Shown: positions 43,322-51,803 of the stretch, piece by piece
Numbering within the stretch: position 1 is the first letter of the stretch
Layout of the letters: each line of letters starts with the position of its first letter
Notes under the pieces: generated by a model
Databases searched by the model: none
Told to the model about the DNA's origin: nothing
The model's input: the letters and a program-made list of their open reading frames with translations, nothing else
Made by a program: the position numbers and the translations under genes
Source of the DNA: Streptomyces sp. Ag109_O5-1
Lineage (GTDB): Bacteria > Actinomycetota > Actinomycetes > Streptomycetales > Streptomycetaceae
DNA: 64,000 nucleotides
Direction: 5' to 3'
NCBI RefSeq assembly: GCF_003814875.1
Contig: NZ_RKQF01000001.1
Span: 7,130,001-7,194,000, forward strand

Positions 43322-44160
43322 GCGTGACCGACAGCCCTGCGACTCGCTTGCAGGCGCTTTTCGAGGGACACCGGCTCACGCCGACCCAGCGGCGCATCGC
43401 GCACAGCATGGTGCGGCGCGCCGCCGACGTGCCGTTCCTGTCCAGCGTGGAGCTGGCCGAACTGGCCGGGGTCAGCCAGCCCTCCGTCACCCGGTTCGCG
43501 GTCGCCCTCGGCTTCGACGGCTACCCGGCGCTGCGCAAGCACCTGCGCGAGGTCGTGCCCCCGGAGCAGGCGCCCGGCTCCGGGTCGTACAACGAGTACC
43601 AGCAGGCCGTCGAGGCCGAGATCGAGAACCTCCGGCACCTCGCCGAGGTGCTCGCCGACCCCCGCCCGGTGCAGCAGGCGGGGCGGCTGCTGGCCGCCTC
43701 CCGGCCGCTGCCGGTGCTCGGGCTGCGCGCCGCCGCCTCCCAGGCGTACGGCTTCGCCTACTTCGCGGCCAAGGTCCACCCGGACGTCCGGCTGCTCAAC
43801 GAGGGCGGCACGATGATCCACGACCGGATCGACGCGGCCGTCCTCGCCGGCGCCTCCGCGCTGCTCTGCTTCGCGCTGCCCCGGCACCCCCGCGAGGTCG
43901 TGGACACCCTGGGCTATGCCAAGGAGGCCGGACTGACCGTCGTGACCGTCGCCGACTCCGCGTTCGCGCCCGTGGCCAAGGTCTCCGACCTGCTGCTGCC
44001 GGCCGCCGTCGGCACCGGACTGGCCTTCGACACGGCCTGCGCACCGATGCTGCTGGGCCGGGTGCTCCTGGAGGCGATGTGCGACGACCTGCCGGACGCG
44101 CAGGCCCGCCTGGAGGAGTTCGACGCGCGGGCGGCGGTGCGGGGTCTTTTCGTCGAGTAG
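43318..44160 (+). CDS. MurR/RpiR-family transcriptional regulator
   Basis: This is a 280-residue regulator. The N-terminal HTH_6 domain spans residues about 8-80 (LTPTQRRIAHSMVRRAADV, VSQPSVTRFAVALGFDGYPAL). The SIS sugar-phosphate-type domain covers about 125-255 (VLGLRAAASQAYGFAYFAAK, GASALLCFALPRHPREVVDT). Its start ATGA overlaps the ammonia-lyase stop by four bases, so the pair is translationally coupled and likely autoregulated. SIS regulators bind a small phosphorylated or amino-sugar ligand; which one here is unknown. Confidence 0.92.
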   Translation: MSVTDSPATRLQALFEGHRLTPTQRRIAHSMVRRAADVPFLSSVELAELAGVSQPSVTRFAVALGFDGYPALRKHLREVVPPEQAPGSGSYNEYQQAVEAEIENLRHLAEVLADPRPVQQAGRLLAASRPLPVLGLRAAASQAYGFAYFAAKVHPDVRLLNEGGTMIHDRIDAAVLAGASALLCFALPRHPREVVDTLGYAKEAGLTVVTVADSAFAPVAKVSDLLLPAAVGTGLAFDTACAPMLLGRVLLEAMCDDLPDAQARLEEFDARAAVRGLFVE

Positions 44161-44243
44161 GCGGCTTTAAGACTCGTCTCACGTTCGCTGGTTACCGTCC
44201 CGCCCTACGGACTGGGGCGGAGACCGGCGAGGAGGCTGCGGAC

Positions 44244-44846
44244 ATGGCGCGTGGGGCACGGGAAGGGCGTGGGGTGCAGGGGCTGGCCCGGGTGGCCGTC
44301 GTCGTACGGGCCGGGGCCGCACCCCTGTGGTGGGCCGGGGTGTTCGCGGCGGGTGTCGGGGTGCTGCCCCCGGGGATCACCGGGCGACGGATCGGCGTCC
44401 TGGCCGGGGCCGCGTTGTTCGTCATCGGCGCCGCCGTCGTGGCGCTCACCCGTCACAAGCGGTACACCGCGCTGCTGCGCGGTGCCGCCCGGGCCGGCAA
44501 GCACGACGTCCTCCAGGACCGGGCGGTGACCGTGCGGAACTGGCGCCGGGGCCACCGCTGGTGGCTGCTGCTGGCCTTCGCCGTCGCGCTCGGCAGCTCC
44601 TTCGCGGTGCCCGCGGCCGGCGGCATGCTGCTCGCCGGGACCGGAACCGGGCTGCGGCTGAAGGCGGCCTGGCTGGGCCGCCGGGAGCGGGCCGGGGAGC
44701 AGCTGATGTGGCTGCGCGTCGACTGGCTCGACGGGCGCGGCGGCGGCCCGGCCGGCAAGACCGTCAAGGCGTACCGCGGCACCGGCGTCGCGGCGGGCGA
44801 CGCGGCCCCCGGCGGGGCACGCCGCCGCACCGCGGCACTGGTCTGA
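44244..44846 (+). CDS. Membrane protein, unknown function
   Basis: This is a 200-residue protein with four hydrophobic segments. The first pair is PLWWAGVFAAGVGVLPPG and RIGVLAGAALFVIGAAVVAL, followed by a basic loop. A second pair (RWWLLLAFAVALGSSFAVPA, GGMLLAGTGTGLRLKAAWL) precedes a basic, Gly-rich cytoplasmic tail. The ATG at 44244 has GAGGAGG 7 bases upstream. No family is recognised. It converges with the roadblock-like operon to the right, with only 19 bases between stops. Confidence 0.75.
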   Translation: MARGAREGRGVQGLARVAVVVRAGAAPLWWAGVFAAGVGVLPPGITGRRIGVLAGAALFVIGAAVVALTRHKRYTALLRGAARAGKHDVLQDRAVTVRNWRRGHRWWLLLAFAVALGSSFAVPAAGGMLLAGTGTGLRLKAAWLGRRERAGEQLMWLRVDWLDGRGGGPAGKTVKAYRGTGVAAGDAAPGGARRRTAALV

Positions 44847-44865
44847 GGCCTGGTCCGAGGTCCGG

Positions 44866-45240
44866 TCAGACCTCCAGCTCCTCCTCGATCCTCTTCAGCT
44901 GGTGCCGGGCCATCGCCAGGTTGGCGCGGGCCTGGTCGAGCACCAGGTAGAGGAAGAGGCCGTTGCCGCCCCGGCCCTTGAGCAGCCGGATCAGGTGGTA
45001 CTGGTTGGAGAGCGTGATCAGGATGTCCTCGATCTCGCCCTTGAGGCCGAGGTGCTCCATGGTGCGCATCTTGGCGCGGATCACGTCGGTGTTGCCGGCG
45101 GCGGCCACGTTCAGGTCGAAGGTCTTGCTGCCGCCCATCGTGCCCAGCGCCATGCCGCTGGTGTAGTCGACGAGCGCCACGCCGGTGGCTCCCTCGATGG
45201 AGGTGAGGCACTCTTTCAGCGCGGTTTCGGTGTTGGCCAT
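44866..45240 (-). CDS. Roadblock/LC7-like small protein A (last gene of operon)
   Basis: This is a 124-residue protein with a profilin/roadblock-like pattern. It shows TGVALVDYTSGMALGTMGG, a central helix IRAKMRTMEHLGL, ILITLSNQYHLIRLL, and a final helix pair (LFLYLVLDQARANLAMARHQL). It is similar to the first gene of the operon (ALVDWTSGLALGTVGE and HLLRFV), so the operon contains two paralogues. Proteins of this kind act as GTPase-activating or scaffold subunits in actinobacterial conservons. No GTPase or histidine kinase is encoded here, so the partner is unknown. Confidence 0.75.
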   Translation of the reverse strand: MANTETALKECLTSIEGATGVALVDYTSGMALGTMGGSKTFDLNVAAAGNTDVIRAKMRTMEHLGLKGEIEDILITLSNQYHLIRLLKGRGGNGLFLYLVLDQARANLAMARHQLKRIEEELEV

Positions 45241-45268
45241 GGTGGTCTTTCCTCTCGGACTTCCGTTT

Positions 45269-45769
45269 TCAACTGTCGGTTGCGGTGCGCGCGTCGGTGG
45301 TGGTGCTGGTGCGTGGCGTGCGCGTGGTTCTGGTCCGTGTGGTGGTGGCGCGGGCGGGCCGCAGGACCCTGGCGGCGGCCTCGGCCGCGTCGACCAGCTC
45401 CCCGATCCGGACGGCCGCCCTACGGCCCTCCAGGTGCAGCCGGCCGACGTTCACCCGGTCCTCGGTGAGCAGGGTGAGCACCGCGCTGCGGCCCGCGGCG
45501 TAGGTGGCGACATAGCCGTCCTCGCCGCGCACCAGCAGCTCCCTGAGCTCGCCCTTGCCGGTGGCGTCCGAGACCCGGACGGCGACACCGAGCTCCGCCG
45601 CGGTGAGCGCGGCCAGGCCCTCCGGATCGACCCCGGGGAGGTCATGGGCGATGACGAGGCCGTCCACGCCGGCCGCGAGGGCGCCGGTGAGCTGGGGCAT
45701 CCGGCTGCGTAACCGGCGCAGCTCGTCGAGGACGGCCTCTCTGTCGGAGCTGCCGGGTTCTGCCGCCAT
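45269..45769 (-). CDS. Roadblock/LC7-domain protein with a TTA codon
   Basis: This is a 166-residue protein. A central roadblock/LC7 domain (GALAAGVDGLVIAHDLPGVD, DGYVATYAAGRSAVLTLL, VNVGRLHLEGRRAAVRIGEL) is followed by a low-complexity Arg/Thr tail. Residue 20 is encoded by TTA (45712-45710, minus strand), in frame and early in the gene. Translation should therefore need the bldA tRNA encoded 22 kb away. Start ATG 45769 follows GGAGA; a longer frame from 45820 has no ribosome site. Third gene of the operon, 31 bases after the PATAN-like gene. Confidence 0.8.
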   Translation of the reverse strand: MAAEPGSSDREAVLDELRRLRSRMPQLTGALAAGVDGLVIAHDLPGVDPEGLAALTAAELGVAVRVSDATGKGELRELLVRGEDGYVATYAAGRSAVLTLLTEDRVNVGRLHLEGRRAAVRIGELVDAAEAAARVLRPARATTTRTRTTRTPRTSTTTDARTATDS

Positions 45770-45800
45770 CAGCTGTCTCCTCTCGGCGGGGCGGTGCCGT

Positions 45801-46592
45801 TCAAAGGGCCTCCAGCGCATCCCTGAGCCTCTTCAGCAGCGCGATGTCGGGGTCGGTGACCGGGGGGAGCACGGGTGGGGCGGCCACGGTGCTCGCCGGG
45901 GCGAGAAGCCCGGCCGCCGTCAGCCGTCGGACGTCCACCAGCGTGTGGAAGGCCGGCCGGCCCAGTTCCCGGGCGATCTCCGGGGCCGTGCGGACGCCGT
46001 CCACCCGGTCCAGGACCGCCCGCTGCCGGGGGGTGAGCGGCGGCGGTGCGAGGGGGTCGGCGCGGATCAGCGGGGCGCCGTCCGTCGCCGGGTCGGGCCA
46101 GAGCCGGTCCAGCAGCTCACGGCGGCGCAGGGTCTCGCGTTCCACGGCGGCGACGGGGACGGAGTGCAGCGGAGCGGGGGTGGGCGGGTCGCCGTAGCGG
46201 AAGCGGCCCGGTGTGCTGCTGGGCGACAGCGCGAAGTACGCGGCGTCGTAGAGCGCGTTCAGCCCGCACAGTTCCAGGGCGCCTCTGGGCAGCAGACCGG
46301 CGGCGAGCAGCCGGTGGGTGGCGGCCGGTATGTCGTCGGTCCACGGCCAGGCCGCCGCGTCGAGCGTGCCGTGGGCCGTGAGGAGCACGTCGAGGCCGGG
46401 GGCGAGCGGGCTCTCGGCGTGCACCACGCGGCCCTCGGCCAGGTGCAGGCTGCCGTACTCGCGGACCAGGACTCCGGTGGCCCGCTCCGCGGCGAGGCGT
46501 ATCAGCATCGGCGAGAGCGCGCCGGCCGTCCGGTCGCGCAGGGCCGTTCGGTCCCGGACCGGCAGCGGCGGAGGCGTTTCGACCACGGTCAT
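45801..46592 (-). CDS. PATAN/DUF4388-like protein with winged-helix C-terminus
   Basis: This is a 263-residue soluble protein. Residues about 25-130 resemble the PATAN (DUF4388) fold (LSPMLIRLAAERATGVLVRE, LHLAEGRVVHAESPLAPGLD), a module of two-component-like regulators that binds roadblock or receiver partners. A Pro-rich linker follows. Residues about 195-250 look like a winged helix (LTPRQRAVLDRVDGVRTAPE, LVDVRRLTAAGLL). Its start overlaps the preceding roadblock-like gene by four bases. The association with three roadblock-like proteins supports a signalling or cell-polarity scaffold. The exact role is unknown. Confidence 0.7.
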   Translation of the reverse strand: MTVVETPPPLPVRDRTALRDRTAGALSPMLIRLAAERATGVLVREYGSLHLAEGRVVHAESPLAPGLDVLLTAHGTLDAAAWPWTDDIPAATHRLLAAGLLPRGALELCGLNALYDAAYFALSPSSTPGRFRYGDPPTPAPLHSVPVAAVERETLRRRELLDRLWPDPATDGAPLIRADPLAPPPLTPRQRAVLDRVDGVRTAPEIARELGRPAFHTLVDVRRLTAAGLLAPASTVAAPPVLPPVTDPDIALLKRLRDALEAL

Positions 46593-46978
46593 CCCAGCAC
46601 CAGCCGCTCGGCCATGTCGCCGAGCCGGATCCGGGCGAGGGCGAGATTGCCGTCCTCGCGAGCCAGCCACAGATGCAGGAACACCGTGGCGTCGAAGGAC
46701 GTGACCACGAACCGCAGCAGGTGGTAGCTGTCCCGGTTGCTGACGATCAGGTCCTCCACCGGAGGACTCACATCGATGTCGTCCCCCGTGCTGAACGCCC
46801 CGTGCTCGGCGGCCAGCCGGGCCAGCTCGGCGGCCTCCGCCGCGGTGGTCTCGTGGTCACCGCCGGGCGCCTCCCCGACCGTCCCCAGGGCCAGCCCGCT
46901 CGTCCAGTCCACCAACGCTGCGCCCCGGGCACCGGGCAGGCGCATCGCTTCCAGCAAACACTCGTCGATTCCGGGCAC
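46589..46978 (-). CDS. Roadblock/LC7-like small protein B (first gene of operon)
   Basis: This is a 129-residue protein resembling the last gene of the operon: AALVDWTSGLALGTVGE, PVEDLIVSNRDSYHLLRFV, FLHLWLAREDGNLALARIRL. A central acidic loop replaces the basic one of its paralogue. It is probably a roadblock-type subunit able to form homo- or hetero-dimers. It has a four-base overlap with the PATAN-like gene. The leader lies in the 172-base gap to the decarboxylase gene on the same strand. No membrane segment. Confidence 0.75.
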   Translation of the reverse strand: MPGIDECLLEAMRLPGARGAALVDWTSGLALGTVGEAPGGDHETTAAEAAELARLAAEHGAFSTGDDIDVSPPVEDLIVSNRDSYHLLRFVVTSFDATVFLHLWLAREDGNLALARIRLGDMAERLVLG

Positions 46979-47150
46979 CGTGGCTCCCCTCCCACCGCCT
47001 GGGACTCCGGTTGAGTGACGCAGACACTACGCAACGTGTGCGGGGAGGGGTGAGTCGTTTGGCATTTTCCGGTGGAACATGCCTTCGGCAGGCTAGTGTT
47101 GGTCAACTGGGCTGCTTTTCGCACCAGTTGATCCTTGTGTCACGGGTGTC

Positions 47151-48548
47151 TCAACGGCTCGCGGAAGCATGCAGGGTGGTGAGCGCGTCGGCGTGCGCCC
47201 CGCCGGATTCGGCCACGATCTCCGCGAGCGTCTGCGGCTCCCGTACGACGGCGAACGCCACGCCCCCGTCGCCGTCCGGTGCGAAGCCGTAAACTCCGGG
47301 CCGGGCAAGGGAGTTGTAGGAGTAGTGACTGCCGAAGTAGTACGCGCCGGTGTCGAGTGCGGCCGCGAGGTCCCCCTGCTCCAGTGGTGGCAGCGCACGC
47401 CCCTCGGCGAGCAGATCGCCCGAGAAACAGGCCGGCCCCGCCACGTCCTGCACCACCGGCGCCCCCTCCTTCGGCCGCCCCTTCGCGTCGTACGCGGCGA
47501 TCCGCACCGGCCACGCCTCCGGTACGTACACCGTCCGCGGCGCCACCTGCACGCCCGCGTGCGTCACCGCGATCCGCCGTCCGCCCGAGCTCTTCGCGTA
47601 CTCCACCCGGGCCACCACCGTGCCGTGCCGGGCCAGCAGCGACCGCCCGAACTCCGTCACCAGCCCGTACCGCCCGTCGAACAGCCCCGGCACGGCCTCC
47701 GCCAGCAGTCGCGCGTACTGCGCGTACGTCGGCTCCGTCCGCTCCGACCCGAAGTTGACCGAAAGCCCGCCGCCGATGTCGAGGGTGTCGATCTGCCGCC
47801 GTCCGATCCGCGCGTTGATCTCCTCGGCCAGCGCGTACGTCTCCGCCACGCCCCGCGCCAGCAGCGTCAGCGGGATGCCCTGCGACCCGATGTGCGCGTG
47901 CAGCCGCGTCAGCCACGGCCGCTCCTCGAATGCCTGTACGACCCACTCCCGCGCCCCCTCGTCCCGCAGCCCCACCCCGAACTTCGAGGTCGCCGTCGCG
48001 GTGGAGGTGGCCCCGATCGACCCGGCACCGAGCTGCGGGTTCACCCGGATGCCGAGCGGGGAGCGGCCGGGGCCGCCGCCCCGCACCAGGGCGTCGATGC
48101 GGCCCAGCTCCTGCGGGCTGTCCGCGTTCACGGCGACGCCCAGCGCCAGCGCCTCGCGCAGCTCCGTCGCCGTCTTCGCGGGCGCGTCGAACACCGTCCG
48201 CGTCACCGGTACCCCGGCCGCCCGCGCCAGCGCCAGCTCGCCCGCGCTCGCCACCTCGGCGCCGATCCCCTCCGCGGCCAGCAGCCGCACCACCGGCACC
48301 AGCGGGTTCGCCTTCACCGCGAAGGCGTGCAGGATCTCCGTCCCCGGCGCCGCCACCGCCGCGAACGCCCGGCGGAGCGCCGCCGCCGAGGCGCGGATGC
48401 CGGTCACGTCCAGCAGGCCCACGAGCGGCGCGTCCGGCCTCAGCAGCCCCTGCTCCACCGCCGCCCGCACGGCGACGTCCCGCCGCACGGCCCGCTCGAC
48501 GTCGTCCCCGCACCCGTCCCTGTCGCCGTCCACGACGTCCCCTGACAT
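47151..48548 (-). CDS. LysA-like PLP-dependent amino-acid decarboxylase of uncertain substrate
   Basis: This is a 465-residue fold-type III PLP decarboxylase. The PLP Lys is in LHAFAVKANPLVP, followed by GIGAEVASAGELALA and HIGSQG. The glycine loop is LDIGGGLSVNF, and the C-terminal signature DTGAYYFGSHYSYNS is present. Diaminopimelate decarboxylases have a CESxD motif near the C-terminal half; here it reads CFSGD, with Phe for the substrate-contacting Glu. The substrate may therefore not be meso-diaminopimelate. A second lysA elsewhere is to be expected. ATG 48548 is chosen; ATG 48575 and GTG 48560 are alternatives. It diverges from hutU. Confidence 0.75.
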   Translation of the reverse strand: MSGDVVDGDRDGCGDDVERAVRRDVAVRAAVEQGLLRPDAPLVGLLDVTGIRASAAALRRAFAAVAAPGTEILHAFAVKANPLVPVVRLLAAEGIGAEVASAGELALARAAGVPVTRTVFDAPAKTATELREALALGVAVNADSPQELGRIDALVRGGGPGRSPLGIRVNPQLGAGSIGATSTATATSKFGVGLRDEGAREWVVQAFEERPWLTRLHAHIGSQGIPLTLLARGVAETYALAEEINARIGRRQIDTLDIGGGLSVNFGSERTEPTYAQYARLLAEAVPGLFDGRYGLVTEFGRSLLARHGTVVARVEYAKSSGGRRIAVTHAGVQVAPRTVYVPEAWPVRIAAYDAKGRPKEGAPVVQDVAGPACFSGDLLAEGRALPPLEQGDLAAALDTGAYYFGSHYSYNSLARPGVYGFAPDGDGGVAFAVVREPQTLAEIVAESGGAHADALTTLHASASR

Positions 48549-48623
48549 GTCGTCGTCCACACCTTTAAGGCCCATAAGTCCAGCCAAACATCCGGGGGGC
48601 GCCCACGCTGGCCGACCGATGTA

Positions 48624-48652
48624 TTGACTAGTTCTATTCAGGGGGCCAGGAT
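48624..48652 (+). promoter_or_regulatory. Candidate hut operon promoter
   Basis: TTGACT (48624-48629), a 17-base spacer and CAGGAT (48647-48652) give a good vegetative-type promoter about 35 bases before the hutU start. No histidine-specific operator is recognised. Confidence 0.5.
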
Positions 48653-48687
48653 GTGAATAACCGCAAGAACATCCGAGGAGGCAGACC

Positions 48688-50352
48688 ATGTCAGGACCCC
48701 GCCCCGTACGAGCGCCGCGCGGTACGGAACTGAGCGCCCTGGGATGGCAGCAGGAAGCCGCCCTGCGGATGCTGCAGAACAACCTCGACCCCGAGGTCGC
48801 CGAGCACCCCGACAAGCTCGTCGTCTACGGCGGCACCGGCAAGGCCGCCCGCGACTGGCGCTCCTTCGACGCGATGGTCCGCACGCTGCGCACCCTCAAG
48901 CAGGACGAGACCATGCTGGTCCAGTCCGGCCGCCCGGTCGGCGTGATGCAGACCCACGAGTGGGCCCCGCGCGTCCTCATCGCCAACTCCAACCTGGTCG
49001 GCGACTGGGCCAACTGGGAGGAGTTCCGCCGTCTGGAGGCCCTCGGCCTGACCATGTACGGCCAGATGACCGCCGGCTCCTGGATCTACATCGGCACCCA
49101 GGGCATCCTCCAGGGCACCTACGAGACGTTCGCCGCGGTCGCCGCGAAGAAGTTCAACGGCACCCTGGCCGGCACGATCACCCTCACCGCCGGCCTCGGC
49201 GGCATGGGCGGCGCCCAGCCTCTCGCGGTCACCATGAACGACGGCGTCGCGATCTGCATCGACTGCGACCCGCGCGCGATCGAGCGCCGTATCGAGCACC
49301 GCTACCTGGACGTGAAGGCCGACTCGCTGGAGCACGCGCTGCAGCTGGCCGTCGAGGCACGTGACGCCCGCCGTCCGCTGTCCATCGGTCTGCTGGGCAA
49401 CGCGGCGGAGCTGTTGCCCCGCATGCTCGCCGAGTCCGCCCCGATCGACATCGTCACGGACCAGACCTCGGCGCACGACCCGCTGTCCTACCTGCCGGTG
49501 GGCGTGGCCTTCGAGGACATGGCGGACGCCGCGGCCAAGGACCCGGCCGGGTTCACCACCCGGGCGCGTGAGTCGATGGCGAAGCACGTCGAGGCCATGG
49601 TCGGCTTCATGGACGCGGGCGCCGAGGTCTTCGACTACGGCAACTCGATCCGCGGCGAGGCCCAGCTGGCGGGCTACGAGCGGGCGTTCGCGTTCCCCGG
49701 CTTCGTCCCCGCCTACATCCGCCCCCTGTTCTGCGAGGGCAAGGGCCCCTTCCGCTGGGCCGCCCTGTCCGGCGACCCGGCCGACATCGCCAAGACGGAC
49801 AAGGCGATCCTCGACCTGTTCCCGGAGAACGAGTCCCTCGCCCGCTGGATCAAGCTGGCCGGTGAGCGGGTCCACTTCCAGGGTCTGCCGGCGCGTATCT
49901 GCTGGCTCGGCTACGGCGAGCGGGACAAGGCCGGCGAGCGGTTCAACGACATGGTGGCCAGCGGTGAGCTGGCGGCGCCGCTGGCGATCGGCCGTGACCA
50001 CCTCGACAGCGGCTCGGTTGCCTCCCCGTACCGGGAGACCGAGGCCATGCTCGACGGCTCCGACGCGATCGCCGACTGGCCGCTGCTGAACGCGATGGTG
50101 AACGTGGCCTCGGGTGCGTCCTGGGTCTCCATCCACCACGGCGGCGGGGTCGGCATGGGCCGCTCCATCCACGCCGGCCAGGTCACGGTCGCCGACGGCA
50201 CGAAGCTGGCCGGCGAGAAGATCCGCCGGGTCCTCACCAACGACCCCGGCATGGGCGTCATCCGGCACGTCGACGCCGGCTACGACATCGCGGAGACGGC
50301 CGCCGACGAGCGGGGCGTGCGGGTGCCCATGCGCGAGGGTGACGACGCGTGA
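48688..50352 (+). CDS. hutU: Urocanate hydratase
   Basis: This is a 554-residue NAD-containing hydratase catalysing urocanate to imidazolonepropionate. Family motifs are GWQQEAALRMLQNNLDPEVA at the N-terminus, GQMTAGSWIYIGTQGILQGT, TLTAGLGGMGGAQPLAVTMN for NAD binding, and ARICWLGYGERDKAG with the conserved Cys. Length is the family norm. GAGGAGG lies 7 bases before the ATG. It is the first gene of the hut operon with the M20 hydrolase, hutF and hutI; hutH is not in this operon. Confidence 0.97.
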   Translation: MSGPRPVRAPRGTELSALGWQQEAALRMLQNNLDPEVAEHPDKLVVYGGTGKAARDWRSFDAMVRTLRTLKQDETMLVQSGRPVGVMQTHEWAPRVLIANSNLVGDWANWEEFRRLEALGLTMYGQMTAGSWIYIGTQGILQGTYETFAAVAAKKFNGTLAGTITLTAGLGGMGGAQPLAVTMNDGVAICIDCDPRAIERRIEHRYLDVKADSLEHALQLAVEARDARRPLSIGLLGNAAELLPRMLAESAPIDIVTDQTSAHDPLSYLPVGVAFEDMADAAAKDPAGFTTRARESMAKHVEAMVGFMDAGAEVFDYGNSIRGEAQLAGYERAFAFPGFVPAYIRPLFCEGKGPFRWAALSGDPADIAKTDKAILDLFPENESLARWIKLAGERVHFQGLPARICWLGYGERDKAGERFNDMVASGELAAPLAIGRDHLDSGSVASPYRETEAMLDGSDAIADWPLLNAMVNVASGASWVSIHHGGGVGMGRSIHAGQVTVADGTKLAGEKIRRVLTNDPGMGVIRHVDAGYDIAETAADERGVRVPMREGDDA

Positions 50353-51803
50353 CCCCACACGAGGGCGGACCTAGCGGCAACGCTCCGGTGGGGGCCGAGC
50401 CCTCGTCGCCGTCTGCCGCGTCGGCTGTGCCCACCCGCCCCCACTCTCAACTTCGATCGAGCGGGGGGACCCCCATCGCCCTGCGGAACGACTGCCCACA
50501 GCCTGTACGGGGCGACGAGGGGCAGCCTGCCCGGGGTGACGGGCGGCAGGCTGGGCGGGGTGACCGCGCGCAGCCCGCCGGCGGTTCCTCCTTCCAGGAG
50601 ATGTGGCGCGAACTGGCGCCCATCGGCCGCCACCCCGACTCCCACGGCTACCGGCGGTTCGCCTGGACCGGGGCCGACGCCGACTGCCGGGCCTGGTTCA
50701 AGGAGCAGGCCGCGGCGCGCGGGCTCGTCCACGAGGTCGACCGGAACGGCAACCAGTGGGCCTGGCTGGGCGATCCGGACGCCGGGGACGCCGTCGTCAC
50801 CGGGTCGCATCTGGACTCCGTGCCGGACGGCGGTGCCTTCGACGGGCCCCTCGGCGTCGTGTCCTCCTTTGCCGCGCTCGACGAACTCCGCGCGAGGGGG
50901 GTGGAGTTCACCAGGCCCCTCGCCATCGCCAACTTCGGCGACGAGGAGGGCGCCCGGTTCGGGCTCGCCTGTGTCGGGTCGCGGCTGACAGCCGGGCATC
51001 TGACCGTCGAGCAGGCGCACCGGCTGACCGATGGTGACGGGGTCAGCCTCCCGCGGGCCATGGAGGCCGCCGGGTACGACCCCGACGCCATCGGCGCCGA
51101 CCCCGAGCGGCTCGCCCGTATCGGCGCCTTCGTCGAACTGCATGTCGAGCAGGGGCGGGCGCTGGACCTGTCCGGCGACCAGGTCGGCATCGCCAGTGCC
51201 ATCTGGCCGCACGGGCGCTGGCGGTTCGACTTCCGGGGCGAGGCCAACCACGCCGGCACCACCAGGACCGCCGACCGGCGCGACCCCATGCTGTCGTACG
51301 CCGAGACCGTTCTCGCCGCCCGCCGCGAGGCCGAACTCGCCGGAGCCGTCGCCACCTTCGGCAAGATCGCCGTCGAGCCGAACGGCGTCAACGCCATCCC
51401 CTCCCTGGTGCGCGGCTGGCTCGACTCCCGTGCCGCCGACCAGGCCACCCTCGACACCGTCGTCGGCGGTATCGAGAAGGCGGCCCGGGAGTACGCGGAG
51501 GCGCACGGCATCGACCTCGACGTCGTCCGGGAGTCCTTCACCCCGGTCGTCGAGTTCGACCACGCCCTGCGGGACGAACTGGGCCGAATCCTCGGCCGGG
51601 ACACCGGTCTCACCGTGCCCGTCCTGGGCACCGGTGCGGGACACGACGCCGGGATCCTCTCCGGGAGCATCCCGACCGCCATGCTGTTCGTGCGCAACCC
51701 CACCGGTGTCTCGCACTCCCCGGCCGAGTTCGCGGCCGAGGACGACTGCCTGGCCGGGGTGAGCGCGCTCGCCGACGTACTGGAAGGGCTGGCCTGCGAG
51801 TGA
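50349..51803 (+). CDS. M20-family amidohydrolase of the hut operon (allantoate-amidohydrolase-like)
   Basis: This is a 484-residue metal-dependent hydrolase. It has VVTGSHLDSVPDGGAFDGPLG and FGDEEGARFGLACVGSR, IGAFVELHVEQGRALD, and GTGAGHDAGILSGSIPTAM. These match the allantoate amidohydrolase/N-carbamoyl-amidase group. In this operon the expected missing step is N-formylglutamate hydrolysis (HutG), so it may remove the formyl group (inference). The N-terminal 75 residues are low-complexity (Arg-Gly-Asp-rich) and include a dispersed repeat at DNA level; the M20 domain begins at SSFQEMWRELAPIG. The start GTG overlaps the hutU stop. Confidence 0.8.
   Translation: MTPHEGGPSGNAPVGAEPSSPSAASAVPTRPHSQLRSSGGTPIALRNDCPQPVRGDEGQPARGDGRQAGRGDRAQPAGGSSFQEMWRELAPIGRHPDSHGYRRFAWTGADADCRAWFKEQAAARGLVHEVDRNGNQWAWLGDPDAGDAVVTGSHLDSVPDGGAFDGPLGVVSSFAALDELRARGVEFTRPLAIANFGDEEGARFGLACVGSRLTAGHLTVEQAHRLTDGDGVSLPRAMEAAGYDPDAIGADPERLARIGAFVELHVEQGRALDLSGDQVGIASAIWPHGRWRFDFRGEANHAGTTRTADRRDPMLSYAETVLAARREAELAGAVATFGKIAVEPNGVNAIPSLVRGWLDSRAADQATLDTVVGGIEKAAREYAEAHGIDLDVVRESFTPVVEFDHALRDELGRILGRDTGLTVPVLGTGAGHDAGILSGSIPTAMLFVRNPTGVSHSPAEFAAEDDCLAGVSALADVLEGLACE
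50443..50480 (+). repeat. Dispersed GC-rich repeat inside the coding start of the M20 gene
   Basis: ACTCTCAACTTCGATCGAGC followed by GGGGGGACCCCCATCGCC matches, from memory, a repeat widespread in Streptomyces intergenic DNA. Here it is translated, within a disordered N-terminal extension. Confidence 0.55.

Noticed and set aside
50349..50590. Frameshift or broken start in the M20 gene
   Set aside because: The frame is continuous from a GTG overlapping the hutU stop, and the stop-start overlap is conserved in style with the next junction.
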